NCBI RefSeq assembly: GCF_004682055.1
Contig: NZ_QUZU01000023.1
Location: forward strand, 31,575 to 95,574
Source of the DNA: Pseudomonas kairouanensis
Lineage (GTDB): Bacteria > Pseudomonadota > Gammaproteobacteria > Pseudomonadales > Pseudomonadaceae
Direction of reading: 5' to 3'
DNA: 64,000 nucleotides
Below the pieces are notes generated by a model. That model was given only the letters and a program-made list of their open reading frames with translations. It made no database searches and had not been told where the DNA came from. The position numbers and the translations under genes are program-made. Below, in pieces: positions 25,139 to 33,272 of this stretch (positions are counted from its first letter, which is position 1; each line of letters opens with the position of its first letter).

Positions 25139-25155
25139 GTGGTCGGCCCGACCAC
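25139..25155. promoter_or_regulatory. Perfect 17-bp palindrome after the fimbrial operon
   Basis: GTGGTCGG, C, CCGACCAC. It begins 27 bases after the last fimbrial stop. No T-tract follows on either strand, so it is either a weak stem-loop 3' end or a protein-binding site. Confidence 0.4.
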
Positions 25156-25296
25156 GAACCCCTTGCGCCGCCCGAGGCAATAGGCATTTGATAAGAGTAC
25201 GGACAAACGCTGTTACGCTGTGTAGAATCGATTTACGCATACAAGAATATGGACTTGCGCTCACGCAAGCCTCGGCCGTCAGAGACTGATGCAACC

Positions 25297-25401
25297 ATGA
25301 AGCTATTGGGCTCCCCCCTCATCTTTGGTGACTTCCTCGCCCGCAGCGTGCGAGGCCTTTCCTGTGCGCCACCCTCCAACCTCATCCTTGCTCGCAACTA
25401 A
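25297..25401 (+). CDS. Possible 34-aa leader peptide upstream of hpd
   Basis: The ATG at 25297 opens 34 codons (MKLLGSPLIFGDFLARSVRG at the start) ending at TAA 25401, 35 bases before hpd. There is no good Shine-Dalgarno and no run of Tyr/Phe codons that would suggest attenuation by aromatic amino acids. It could be a small peptide, a leader, or chance. Confidence 0.25.
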   Translation: MKLLGSPLIFGDFLARSVRGLSCAPPSNLILARN

Positions 25402-25436
25402 CCCTGTGTTTATGACAAGAATGATGAGGTGCCACC

Positions 25437-26513
25437 ATGGCAGATCTATACGAAAACCCAATGGGCCTGATGGGCTTTGAATTTATCGAGTTCGCCTCGC
25501 CAACCCCCGGCACCCTGGAGCCGATCTTCGAGATCATGGGCTTTACCAAAGTCGCGACCCACCGCTCCAAGAACGTTCACCTGTACCGCCAGGGCGAGAT
25601 CAACCTGATCCTCAACAACGAGCCCCACAGCATCGCCTCCTATTTTGCGGCCGAGCATGGCCCATCGGTGTGCGGCATGGCGTTTCGCGTGAAGGACTCG
25701 CAACAGGCCTACAACCGCGCGCTGGAACTGGGTGCCCAGCCGATTCATATCGAAACCGGCCCGATGGAACTGAACCTGCCGGCCATCAAGGGCATCGGCG
25801 GTGCGCCGTTGTACCTGATCGACCGTTTTGGGGAAGGCAGCTCGATCTATGACATCGACTTCGTGTTTATCGAAGGTGTGGACCGCAACCCGCAAGGCGC
25901 CGGCCTCAAGGTGATCGACCACCTGACCCACAACGTGTATCGCGGGCGCATGGCCTATTGGGCCAACTTCTACGAAAAACTGTTCAACTTCCGCGAAGCG
26001 CGCTACTTCGATATCAAGGGCGAATACACCGGCCTGACGTCCAAGGCCATGAGCGCGCCGGACGGCATGATCCGTATCCCGCTCAACGAAGAATCGTCCA
26101 AGGGCGCAGGGCAGATCGAAGAGTTCCTGATGCAGTTCAACGGCGAGGGCATCCAGCACGTAGCGTTCCTTACCGAAGACCTGGTCAAGACCTGGGATGC
26201 GTTGAAGAAGATCGGCATGCGCTTCATGACCGCGCCGCCAGACACCTATTACGAAATGCTCGAAGGCCGCTTGCCGAACCACGGCGAACCCGTGGATCAG
26301 TTGCAGGCGCGGGGTATCTTGCTGGATGGTTCATCCATTGAAGGCGACAAGCGCCTGCTGCTGCAGATCTTCTCCGAAACCCTGATGGGCCCGGTGTTCT
26401 TCGAATTCATCCAGCGCAAAGGCGACGATGGGTTTGGCGAGGGCAACTTCAAGGCGCTGTTCGAATCCATCGAGCGTGACCAGGTGCGTCGTGGTGTACT
26501 GACCACCGAGTAA
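25437..26513 (+). CDS. hpd: 4-hydroxyphenylpyruvate dioxygenase
   Basis: Non-haem iron enzyme that converts 4-hydroxyphenylpyruvate to homogentisate in tyrosine catabolism. 358 aa, the usual pseudomonad length. Two VOC domains are present; the catalytic C-terminal one supplies the facial triad: His in IDHLTHNVYRGRM (about residue 162), His in GIQHVAFLTED (about 240) and Glu in GPVFFEFIQRKG (about 322). The C-terminal helix lid FGEGNFKALFESIERDQ closes the site. GAGGT precedes the ATG. A bidirectional terminator follows. The product can also feed pyomelanin formation. Confidence 0.97.
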   Translation: MADLYENPMGLMGFEFIEFASPTPGTLEPIFEIMGFTKVATHRSKNVHLYRQGEINLILNNEPHSIASYFAAEHGPSVCGMAFRVKDSQQAYNRALELGAQPIHIETGPMELNLPAIKGIGGAPLYLIDRFGEGSSIYDIDFVFIEGVDRNPQGAGLKVIDHLTHNVYRGRMAYWANFYEKLFNFREARYFDIKGEYTGLTSKAMSAPDGMIRIPLNEESSKGAGQIEEFLMQFNGEGIQHVAFLTEDLVKTWDALKKIGMRFMTAPPDTYYEMLEGRLPNHGEPVDQLQARGILLDGSSIEGDKRLLLQIFSETLMGPVFFEFIQRKGDDGFGEGNFKALFESIERDQVRRGVLTTE

Positions 26514-26517
26514 GCGT

Positions 26518-26558
26518 AAAAAAGCCCGGCCCCGGATAACCTCCGGGCCGGGCTTTTT
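26518..26558. terminator. Bidirectional terminator between hpd and rarD
   Basis: AAAAAGCCCGGC on the left pairs with GCCGGGCTTTTT on the right, with an inner CCGGA/TCCGG stem and a TAAC loop region. A and T runs on opposite sides fit termination of both convergent genes. Confidence 0.9.
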
Positions 26559-26570
26559 ATTGCCTGGGAA

Positions 26571-27452
26571 TCAGGCCTTGCGTTGTCGTACCAGGTGCTT
26601 GAAACCTTCGTACACCAGCACCATCACCGCCAGCCAGATGGGGATATAGGTGAGCCATTCACCGCCCTTGATGCTTTCGCCCAGCAGCAGTGCCACACCC
26701 AACAACAATACCGGCTCGACGTAGCTGAGCAGGCCGAACAGGCTGAACGGCAGCAAACGGCTGGCAATGATGTAGCTCACCAGAGCCGAGGCACTGATCA
26801 ACCCCAATAGCGGAATCAATGTATACAGCTTCGGGTGGGCGTCCATCACGGCAAAGCCCTGTTCGCCGCTTTGCACGAACCACCAGGCCACCGGCAGCAT
26901 GAACGCCATGTCCAGCCAAAGCCCGCCCAAATGGTCGGTCTTGAGGTATTTGCGCACGATGAAATACACCGGGTAACCGATGATCACCACCAGCGTCGCC
27001 CAGGAAAACCCGCCTGCCTGATACAACTCGTTAACCACGCCAAGTCCGGCAAAGAACACGGCAATCTTCTGCAGGTAGGAAAGCTGTTCGCCCCACACCA
27101 GGCGACCGGTCAGCACCATGGTCAGCGGCAGCAGGAAGTAGCCCACCGATACATCCAGGCTGCGGCCATTGAGCGGCGCCCACATGAACAGCCACAACTG
27201 CACACCCAGCAGGGCGGAAGACAATACTGCCCCGCCGATGAGTGCAGGCTTGGCCGCCAGCCTGCGCAACAACTCCCACGCCCGTCGCCATTCGCCACTG
27301 ACGATCATGAATACCGTCATGCACGGCATGGTCAACAGCATGCGCCAGCCAAAAATTTCCAGGCCGCTCAAGGGCGTGAGCAATGACGTGAAGTAATACA
27401 TCACGGCAAACAACGCCGAAGCCGAGACCGATAACCCAACACCTTTAGACAC
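26571..27452 (-). CDS. rarD: EamA-family transporter RarD
   Basis: 293-aa inner-membrane protein of the drug/metabolite transporter superfamily with about ten transmembrane helices in two EamA halves. The N-terminus MSKGVGLSVSASALFAVMYYFTSLL and the segment LSGLEIFGWRMLLTMP are characteristic of RarD. The second half contains LLSYVEPVLLLGVALLLGE, the typical EamA C-terminal motif. The name comes from a chloramphenicol-sensitivity locus; the true substrate is unknown. It is convergent with hpd. Confidence 0.88.
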   Translation of the reverse strand: MSKGVGLSVSASALFAVMYYFTSLLTPLSGLEIFGWRMLLTMPCMTVFMIVSGEWRRAWELLRRLAAKPALIGGAVLSSALLGVQLWLFMWAPLNGRSLDVSVGYFLLPLTMVLTGRLVWGEQLSYLQKIAVFFAGLGVVNELYQAGGFSWATLVVIIGYPVYFIVRKYLKTDHLGGLWLDMAFMLPVAWWFVQSGEQGFAVMDAHPKLYTLIPLLGLISASALVSYIIASRLLPFSLFGLLSYVEPVLLLGVALLLGESIKGGEWLTYIPIWLAVMVLVYEGFKHLVRQRKA

Positions 27453-27564
27453 GCTGTCCTCGCGAAAACCGATTGTTACAAAGAAGCGTGGATTATGGTG
27501 CTTTTAACGCGCGCATGCTGCGCTGTTTTGGGGCATTTATCGGGATTTTTCTCGCCCTTGCCCC

Positions 27565-27669
27565 CTGTAGGAGCGGGCTTGCTCGCGAAAAACGTCAACG
27601 ATAACGCGGGAAACCTGGTTAACCGCAGTGCCATTGAATGCTTCGTGAGCAAGCTCGCGCCTACTGGGG
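27565..27669. repeat. REPIN-type repeat (inverted REP pair)
   Basis: TGTAGGAGCGGGCTTGCTCG begins at 27566 and is mirrored by CGAGCTTGCTCACGAAG read in reverse from 27641 to 27668, about 50 bp apart. This is the common pseudomonad GGGCTTGCTCGC-type REP in inverted pair form, between rarD and the aldo/keto reductase. Confidence 0.8.
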
Positions 27670-27678
27670 TGACGTGTA

Positions 27679-28689
27679 TCAAGGACGAGCGATGCGGCCT
27701 GAAACAAAATGCCCCACATCATTGAACCCCGGCGTCGAGGAGTGCCCCGGCGTCACCAGCGAATCAATAAACGCCTCATCTTCAGCCGTGATCTTCACCT
27801 CCAACGCGCCCGTGTACGCGTCCCATTGCGCTTCGGTGCGGGGCCCGACAATCGCTGAACTCACCGCGCTGTTGTTCAGCACCCAGGCAATTGCAAACTC
27901 GACCATGCCCACGCCACGCCCTTGGGTGTATTGCTGGATCTGCTGGGCAATGCGCAGCGATTCCACGCGCCATTCGGTTTCGAGGATGCGCTTGTCCTGG
28001 CGCGCCGCACGGCTACCGGCTTCGGGGCTGACATCCGGCGCATATTTGCCGCTGAGCACGCCACGGGCCAACGGGCTGTAAGGCACCACGCCCAATCCGT
28101 AGGCGGCAGCGGCAGTGATCTGCTCGACTTCGGCCTGGCGGTTGACGATGTTGTACAGCGGCTGACTGATCACCGGCCTGTCCACCCCCAAGCGCTCGGC
28201 CACGCGAATCACTTCGGCAATGCGCCAGCCACGGTAGTTGGACAAGCCCCAGTAGCGGATCTTGCCCTGGCGAATCAGATCGCCAATCGCCGACACCGTG
28301 ACTTCCAGCGGCGTGCCGTGGTCTTCGCGGTGCAGGTAATAAATGTCCAGGTAGTCGGTGTCGAGGCGGGTGAGGCTGGCTTCCAGCGCGTTGAAAATGC
28401 GTTTGCGGCTCAGGCCGCTGCGGTTGGGCACGCCATCGGTAGGGCCGATCGCGACTTTGGACGCCAGCACCCAGTCTTCACGGTGGCGGGCAATGGCTTC
28501 GCCGACGATTTCTTCCGAGCGCCCGCCGGTGTACACGTCGGCCGTGTCGATAAAATTGATGCCCTGGTCCCAGGCCTTGTCGATGATGCGCAGCGAGTCC
28601 TCGGTGTTGGTCTGTTCGCCAAACATCATGGTGCCCAGGGTCAAGGCGCTGACCTTCAACCCGGACTGGCCCAATGTGCGGTAAATCAT
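27679..28689 (-). CDS. Aldo/keto reductase
   Basis: 336-aa NADPH-dependent TIM-barrel oxidoreductase. The N-terminus MIYRTLGQSGLKVSALTLGTMMFG is typical of the YajO/Tas-like group. Catalytic residues: Asp in NFIDTADVYTGGRSEE with Tyr in the same motif, Lys in LASKVAIG, and His in YYLHREDHGTP. WGLSNYRGW and the C-terminal SAIVGPRTEAQWD hold the cofactor. GGAG precedes the ATG at 28689. The physiological carbonyl substrate is unknown. Confidence 0.9.
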   Translation of the reverse strand: MIYRTLGQSGLKVSALTLGTMMFGEQTNTEDSLRIIDKAWDQGINFIDTADVYTGGRSEEIVGEAIARHREDWVLASKVAIGPTDGVPNRSGLSRKRIFNALEASLTRLDTDYLDIYYLHREDHGTPLEVTVSAIGDLIRQGKIRYWGLSNYRGWRIAEVIRVAERLGVDRPVISQPLYNIVNRQAEVEQITAAAAYGLGVVPYSPLARGVLSGKYAPDVSPEAGSRAARQDKRILETEWRVESLRIAQQIQQYTQGRGVGMVEFAIAWVLNNSAVSSAIVGPRTEAQWDAYTGALEVKITAEDEAFIDSLVTPGHSSTPGFNDVGHFVSGRIARP

Positions 28690-28769
28690 GCAAAGCTCCT
28701 CAAGGCAGGCAAATGTGTCTATGCAATACCAGAGTCAAAGGCTCTGGAACAAGCCCTTGGCGCGTTTCT

Positions 28770-29672
28770 TCATGCAATGAGCAAGGCCTGGCAGCGTGCC
28801 TGCACAAATCGATGCAGCACCTTCACCCGCTCCGACACTTGCAGGCGGTGGGGGCACATCAGGTTGAACGGCGTGGGTTCGCCTTGCCAATCGGGCAACA
28901 GAGGCACCAGGCGCCCGGCCTTGAAGTCACGAGCCACATCCAAGTTGGCTTTATAGGCGATGCCATGGCCGGCGAGGGCCCAGCGCCGCACGATTTCGCC
29001 GTCATCACTTAGGTAATCGCCTGTCACTTCGACTTCCTGACGCGTCGAGCCCTGATAAAAAAGCCAGGTGCTGTTGGCTTGCCCCCGGCGCATGTAGCGC
29101 AGCGTGCTGTGCCCTGCGAGCTCAGCCGGTGTGCGCGGAACGCCGTGACGGGCAAGGTAGTCGGGGCTGGCGCAGGGGATGCGATGGTGGCCGGGAACCA
29201 CCGGCAGCGCCACCAGGCTGGAGTCCCGGGGCACGCCAAAGCGCAGGGCGATGTCGACGGTGTCGCGGAACAGGTCGGCGTTGCTGTCATTGAGCAACAG
29301 TTGAATGCGGATATCCGGGTGCTCCACCTTGAACTCATCCAACCAACCCAGCAGCACATTGCGCCCAAAATCCGACGGCGCCGACAACTGCAACAGGCCA
29401 CTCAGGCTCTGGCCTTGCTGCTTGATCGCACGTTCGCCTTCGGACAGCGTCTCCAGGGCCAGCCGCACGCTGTCCAGGTAACGTGTGCCTTCTTCGGTCA
29501 GGCGCATGCTGCGGGTCGAGCGGGCCAGCAGGCGAATGCCCAGCCGGGTTTCCAGGCGCTTGAGGGCGATACTCGCCGCAGCGGGGGTCAGGTTCAGCCC
29601 GCGCGCGGCCGCCGACAGGCTGCCCGTGTCAGCGGTGCGCACAAAGACTTCAAGGTCGAGGGTTGAGCTCAT
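28770..29672 (-). CDS. LysR-family transcriptional regulator
   Basis: 300 aa. The winged helix-turn-helix at residues 1-62 includes FVRTADTGSLSAAARGLNLTPAAASIALKRLE. A LysR substrate-binding domain (about 90-290) follows. The sequence FGRNVLLGWLDEFKVEHPDIRIQL and SPDYLARHGVPRTPAELAGH place it in the CrgA/DsdC-like subgroup that often controls a divergent oxidoreductase. It faces the SDR gene across about 100 bp, the likely target. Confidence 0.9.
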   Translation of the reverse strand: MSSTLDLEVFVRTADTGSLSAAARGLNLTPAAASIALKRLETRLGIRLLARSTRSMRLTEEGTRYLDSVRLALETLSEGERAIKQQGQSLSGLLQLSAPSDFGRNVLLGWLDEFKVEHPDIRIQLLLNDSNADLFRDTVDIALRFGVPRDSSLVALPVVPGHHRIPCASPDYLARHGVPRTPAELAGHSTLRYMRRGQANSTWLFYQGSTRQEVEVTGDYLSDDGEIVRRWALAGHGIAYKANLDVARDFKAGRLVPLLPDWQGEPTPFNLMCPHRLQVSERVKVLHRFVQARCQALLIA

Positions 29673-29774
29673 TTGTAAAAATCCTTTAAAGATCTTGTCG
29701 TTTTACCGGGATTTTTCGCTGATTGCCAAGCTGAGAGGATGAACGCTCATTTTCTTACCCAGGAACTTTGTCCC

Positions 29775-30479
29775 ATGACGTCTTCCCTCAACGGCAAAAC
29801 CATCATCGTGATCGGCGGCAGCAGCGGAATCGGCGCCGCCGTGGCCAAGGCGGCCGCTGCCCGCGGTGCCCATTTGGTACTAGCGGGGCGACGCCTGGTA
29901 TCGGGTGCGGAAAACGGCCTGCGTAGCGAGCCGGTTGATGTCACTGATGCCGCCTCCCTGCAGCGCTTGTTTGAAACCGTGGGGCGTTTTGACCACCTGG
30001 TCTACACCTCCGGGCCGTCGGTGCGCGCCAAAAACTTGGTGGAGACCGACCTGGATGAAGCCCAGGACAACTTCAACGTCAAACTCTGGGGGGCGTTGCG
30101 CGCGATACAACAGGCACTGCCTTACCTCGACGAGCGCGGCAGCATCAGCCTGACGTCAGGGCAACTAGGGCGAAAACTGGCGTCGGGCCAATTCATCAAG
30201 ATCGGTATCAATGCCGCCACCGAAGCCCTGGGCAAGCAATTGGCCAAGGAATTGGCACCGCGTCGGGTGAACGTGGTCAGCCCAGGGGTGATCGATACGC
30301 CGGCGTATGCGGGATTGCCCGAGGAGCAGCGCTCGGCGATGTTTGACAAGGTGGGCGGGGCGTTGCCGGTTGGGCGGGTAGGGCAGGCGGAGGAAGTCGC
30401 GGCGGGGTATGTCTTGGCTATGGAGAATGGGTTTATGACGGGTGCCGTGATCGACATCGATGGCGGTGGTCAGCTGTAA
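29775..30479 (+). CDS. SDR-family protein lacking the catalytic Tyr-Lys pair
   Basis: 234 aa from the ATG at 29775 (AGGA upstream); an ATG at 29739 adds 12 residues. The Rossmann motif GGSSGIGAAVAKAAAARG is intact, as is the Ser position (SLTSGQLGR). Where an active SDR has YxxxK (usually YSASKAA), this protein reads KIGIN, with Lys142 and Asn146 in place of Tyr and Lys. The C-terminal end VIDIDGGGQL is normal. It probably binds a dinucleotide but may not do standard SDR chemistry. Divergent from the LysR gene. Confidence 0.85.
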   Translation: MTSSLNGKTIIVIGGSSGIGAAVAKAAAARGAHLVLAGRRLVSGAENGLRSEPVDVTDAASLQRLFETVGRFDHLVYTSGPSVRAKNLVETDLDEAQDNFNVKLWGALRAIQQALPYLDERGSISLTSGQLGRKLASGQFIKIGINAATEALGKQLAKELAPRRVNVVSPGVIDTPAYAGLPEEQRSAMFDKVGGALPVGRVGQAEEVAAGYVLAMENGFMTGAVIDIDGGGQL

Positions 30480-30492
30480 ACACAGATCAAAA

Positions 30493-30596
30493 TGTGGGAG
30501 CGGCGGTGCGACGATTCGACTTGCTCGCGAAAGCGTGGTGTCAGTCGATACATCTTTGACTGAATTACCGCATTCGCGAGCAAGCCCGCTCCCACA
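30493..30596. repeat. REPIN-type repeat (inverted REP pair)
   Basis: TGTGGGAGCGG at 30493 and CTTGCTCGCGAA near 30530 are mirrored by TTCGCGAGCAAGCCCGCTCC at 30573-30592, ending CCCACA. The left arm carries a small internal insertion (CGGTGCGACGATTCGA) relative to the right arm. It sits between the SDR and the MFS gene. Confidence 0.82.
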
Positions 30597-30605
30597 AAGA
30601 CCGAG

Positions 30606-31916
30606 TTACGCCTTCAAGGTCCGCGTCATCCGCAGCGCCAACACACTACCGGCCACAATCACTGCTGCCAGCAGATACAGGGCCATGTCCGTTGAGCCCG
30701 TGGCATCCTTCACAAACCCGACGATATACGGGCTGAGGAATCCCGCCATCTGGCCCATGGAGTTGATCAACGCCAGGCCACCGGCCGCAGCACCGGCGCT
30801 GAGCATGGCAGTGGGCACCGGCCAGAACATCGGCAGGCCGGTGAGGGCGCCCATGGTGGCGATGGTCAGACCCAGGATCGCAATCGCCGGCGTGGTGGCG
30901 AAATTCACCGCAATCACCAGGCCAATGGCGCCCATCAGCATTGGCACCACCAAGTGCCAGCGACGCTCCTTGCGCAGGTCTGCCGAGCGACCTACCAGCA
31001 GCATGAACACCGCCGCCAGCAGATAAGGGATCGCACTCAACCAGCCAATCACCAGGTTGTCGCTGAACCCCAGGTTCTTGATGATCGATGGCAGCCAGAA
31101 ATTGATGGCGTAGACGCCACTCTGGATGCAGAAGTAGATCAGGCCGAACGCCCAGATTGCCGGGTTCTTGAACACTTCGGCCAGCGAATCGGTGGTGGTT
31201 TTGGGCTTGTTGGCCAGGTCAGTGGCCTGGTCGGCCTCCAGCACAGCGCGCTCGTGGGGTTTGAGCCACTTGGCGTTGGCGAAGCTGTCGCTGAGCAGGA
31301 AGTAGGCGAGGGCACCCAGGATCACGGTAGGGATGCCTTGCAGCAGGAACATCCATTGCCAGCCGGCAAGGCCGCCTTGGCCAGCGGCGAAGTGGTTGAG
31401 GATCCAGCCGGAAAACGGGCTGCCCAGCAAGCCGGACACCGGGATCGCCGACATGAACAGCGCCATGATCCGCCCGCGACGGAACGTGGGGAACCACTGC
31501 GAGAGGTACAGCACCACGCCGGGGAAGAATCCTGCTTCGGCCGCGCCCGTAAACAGGCGCAGGGTGTAGAAGTGCGTCGGTGTGGTAACGAACAGCAAGC
31601 AGGTGGACAGGGTGCCCCACACGATCATCATCAACGCGATCCAGCGTCGAGGGCCGAACTTGGTCAGCGCCAGGTTGCTCGGCACGCCGCACAGCACGTA
31701 GCCGATAAAAAAGATCCCGGCCCCCAGGCCGTATACGGTTTCGCTGAACTTCAAGGCGTCGAGCATCTGCAATTTGGCAAAGCCAACGTTTACCCGGTCG
31801 AGGTAATTGAACAGATAGCAGATAAAGATGAAGGGAATCAGGCGCAGGGTGATGCGCTTGTAGATGGCGTTTTTATCGTCATCGGTGGCCAGTGCGGCAG
31901 TGGCGCTCTGTGACAT
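30606..31916 (-). CDS. MFS transporter, anion:cation symporter family (sugar-acid/glucarate type)
   Basis: 436-aa twelve-helix transporter. The N-terminal ITLRLIPFIFICYLFNYLDRVNVGFAK is the hallmark of the ACS family that includes glucarate, galactarate and phthalate carriers. The loop 2-3 signature is in SNLALTKFGPRRW, and FTGAAEAGFFPGVVLYLSQWFP follows in helix 4-5. It diverges from cdaR and lies near glycerate kinase, which points to uptake of a sugar diacid or glycerate. Confidence 0.88.
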   Translation of the reverse strand: MSQSATAALATDDDKNAIYKRITLRLIPFIFICYLFNYLDRVNVGFAKLQMLDALKFSETVYGLGAGIFFIGYVLCGVPSNLALTKFGPRRWIALMMIVWGTLSTCLLFVTTPTHFYTLRLFTGAAEAGFFPGVVLYLSQWFPTFRRGRIMALFMSAIPVSGLLGSPFSGWILNHFAAGQGGLAGWQWMFLLQGIPTVILGALAYFLLSDSFANAKWLKPHERAVLEADQATDLANKPKTTTDSLAEVFKNPAIWAFGLIYFCIQSGVYAINFWLPSIIKNLGFSDNLVIGWLSAIPYLLAAVFMLLVGRSADLRKERRWHLVVPMLMGAIGLVIAVNFATTPAIAILGLTIATMGALTGLPMFWPVPTAMLSAGAAAGGLALINSMGQMAGFLSPYIVGFVKDATGSTDMALYLLAAVIVAGSVLALRMTRTLKA

Positions 31917-32013
31917 GGCAGTCTCTCTTTATTATGATTTTGCGCGATGCGAGGGTAACGTTGATCGCCCAAACAGTCTCGGTGACGTGATGGGGTACTG
32001 TCTTTGTGCTCGC

Positions 32014-32041
32014 GCACAGTGAAGCACCCTTTGCGCTGTGC
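32014..32041. promoter_or_regulatory. Inverted repeat in the MFS-cdaR intergenic region
   Basis: GCACAG (32014-32019) is mirrored by CTGTGC (32036-32041); GTGCTCGCGCAC (32007-32018) is a second overlapping dyad. They sit between the divergent MFS and cdaR starts and are candidates for a CdaR operator. Confidence 0.35.
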
Positions 32042-32074
32042 CGGTGAACAACCACCTTTTAGGAACTTAGCCCC

Positions 32075-33181
32075 ATGTTCGAGCTGGATCATGACCTGGC
32101 GCAGGATATTGTCGATCGCACCATGGCGATCCTGCCCTATAACGTCAATGTCATGGACAGTCAGGGCCTGATACTCGGCAGCGGTGAGCCTGAACGCATC
32201 AACACTCGCCATGAAGGGGCACAACTGGTCCTGGCCAATGGCCGCGTGGTGGAAATCGACGGGCAGACCGCCAAGCACCTCAAAGGCGTGCAACCGGGCA
32301 TCAACCTGCCGTTGCTGCACGACGGGCGCCTGATTGGCGTCCTGGGTATCACCGGCGAACCTGAAGGGCTGCGCACCTACGCCGAACTGGTGCGCATGAC
32401 CGCCGAAATGCTCGTGAGTCATCGCCACCAGCAGGCCGAACAGCAATGGCGCCGCCAGCGCTGCGACGATCTGCTGGCTTTGTTGCTGGCCGACAGCGGC
32501 GACTCACCGCGCCTGGTGGACGAGGCCCAGCAACTGGGGCTCAAGCCGCAGATGGCGCGTACACCGTACCTGTTCGAATTGGGAGTGGGGCAATCGGCGG
32601 AGGCGTTGAGTGCCTGGTTGACCTCCCGCTACCCGGACAGCTGGTGCGTCAGTTCCGCGCAATATTCCTTGTTGTGGTGCCGACCGGCCGCCCTGGCGGT
32701 CGACAACCCGCGATTGCTGGAGAAACTCGACAGCCTGGGCTGGAACATTTTGCGCGTCGCCGTCGGCGGGCAGGCGGATGGCCTGGCCGGGTTGCGCCGT
32801 TGTTATCGGCGTGTCGGCGATCTGCTGGCCTATGGGCGGGATATTCTGCCGCAATCGCGCTTGTTGACGCTGAACCGCTATCGCCTGCCGGTGATGCTCT
32901 GGCGCCATCGCAACGACGACGCCCTGGATGAGTTGCTCAACCCCCTGCGCAAAGTGCTGGCCAAAGACAGCAACGGTCAACTGTTGGCCACCCTGCGCAG
33001 TTGGTGCGAGCACGATGGGCAGAGCCAGTCCTGCGCCGATGCCCTGGGAATCCACCGCAACAGCCTGCGCTACCGCATGGAGCGCATCGCCGAACTCAGT
33101 GGCGTCGACCCGCTGACCCTCGACGGCATGCTGGCGCTGTATCTGGGTGTGCAGTTGTTGCCCCAGGCTTTGTCGGAATGA
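32075..33181 (+). CDS. cdaR: Sugar-diacid regulator CdaR
   Basis: 368-aa transcriptional activator. The N-terminal diacid-recognition domain starts MFELDHDLAQDIVDRTMAIL and includes VNVMDSQGLILGSGEPERIN (residues 1-135). The middle segment is PucR/CdaR GGDEF-like. The C-terminal PucR-type helix-turn-helix holds CADALGIHRNSLRYRMERI (about 318-340). CdaR responds to glucarate, galactarate or glycerate. The start is supported by AGGAAC upstream. It is divergent from the transporter and followed by glycerate kinase on the same strand. Confidence 0.92.
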   Translation: MFELDHDLAQDIVDRTMAILPYNVNVMDSQGLILGSGEPERINTRHEGAQLVLANGRVVEIDGQTAKHLKGVQPGINLPLLHDGRLIGVLGITGEPEGLRTYAELVRMTAEMLVSHRHQQAEQQWRRQRCDDLLALLLADSGDSPRLVDEAQQLGLKPQMARTPYLFELGVGQSAEALSAWLTSRYPDSWCVSSAQYSLLWCRPAALAVDNPRLLEKLDSLGWNILRVAVGGQADGLAGLRRCYRRVGDLLAYGRDILPQSRLLTLNRYRLPVMLWRHRNDDALDELLNPLRKVLAKDSNGQLLATLRSWCEHDGQSQSCADALGIHRNSLRYRMERIAELSGVDPLTLDGMLALYLGVQLLPQALSE

Positions 33182-33272
33182 ACAACAAACCTTTGCCGCA
33201 CTTGTGCATCGGACCGGCGTCTTCGGCGGTGCCAACTGGCAGCATGGGCGCTATAAAAACCGGAGAAAGCCC

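Larger units (their letters stand above)
25113..25436. other. Intergenic region between the fimbrial operon and hpd
   Basis: About 320 bp. It holds a perfect 17-bp palindrome (25139-25155), an imperfect TyrR-box-like pair TGTAGA/TTTACG (about 25221-25237), and a 34-codon open frame (25297-25401). The rest shows no supported gene. The hpd ribosome site GAGGT lies at about 25427-25431. Confidence 0.45.
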
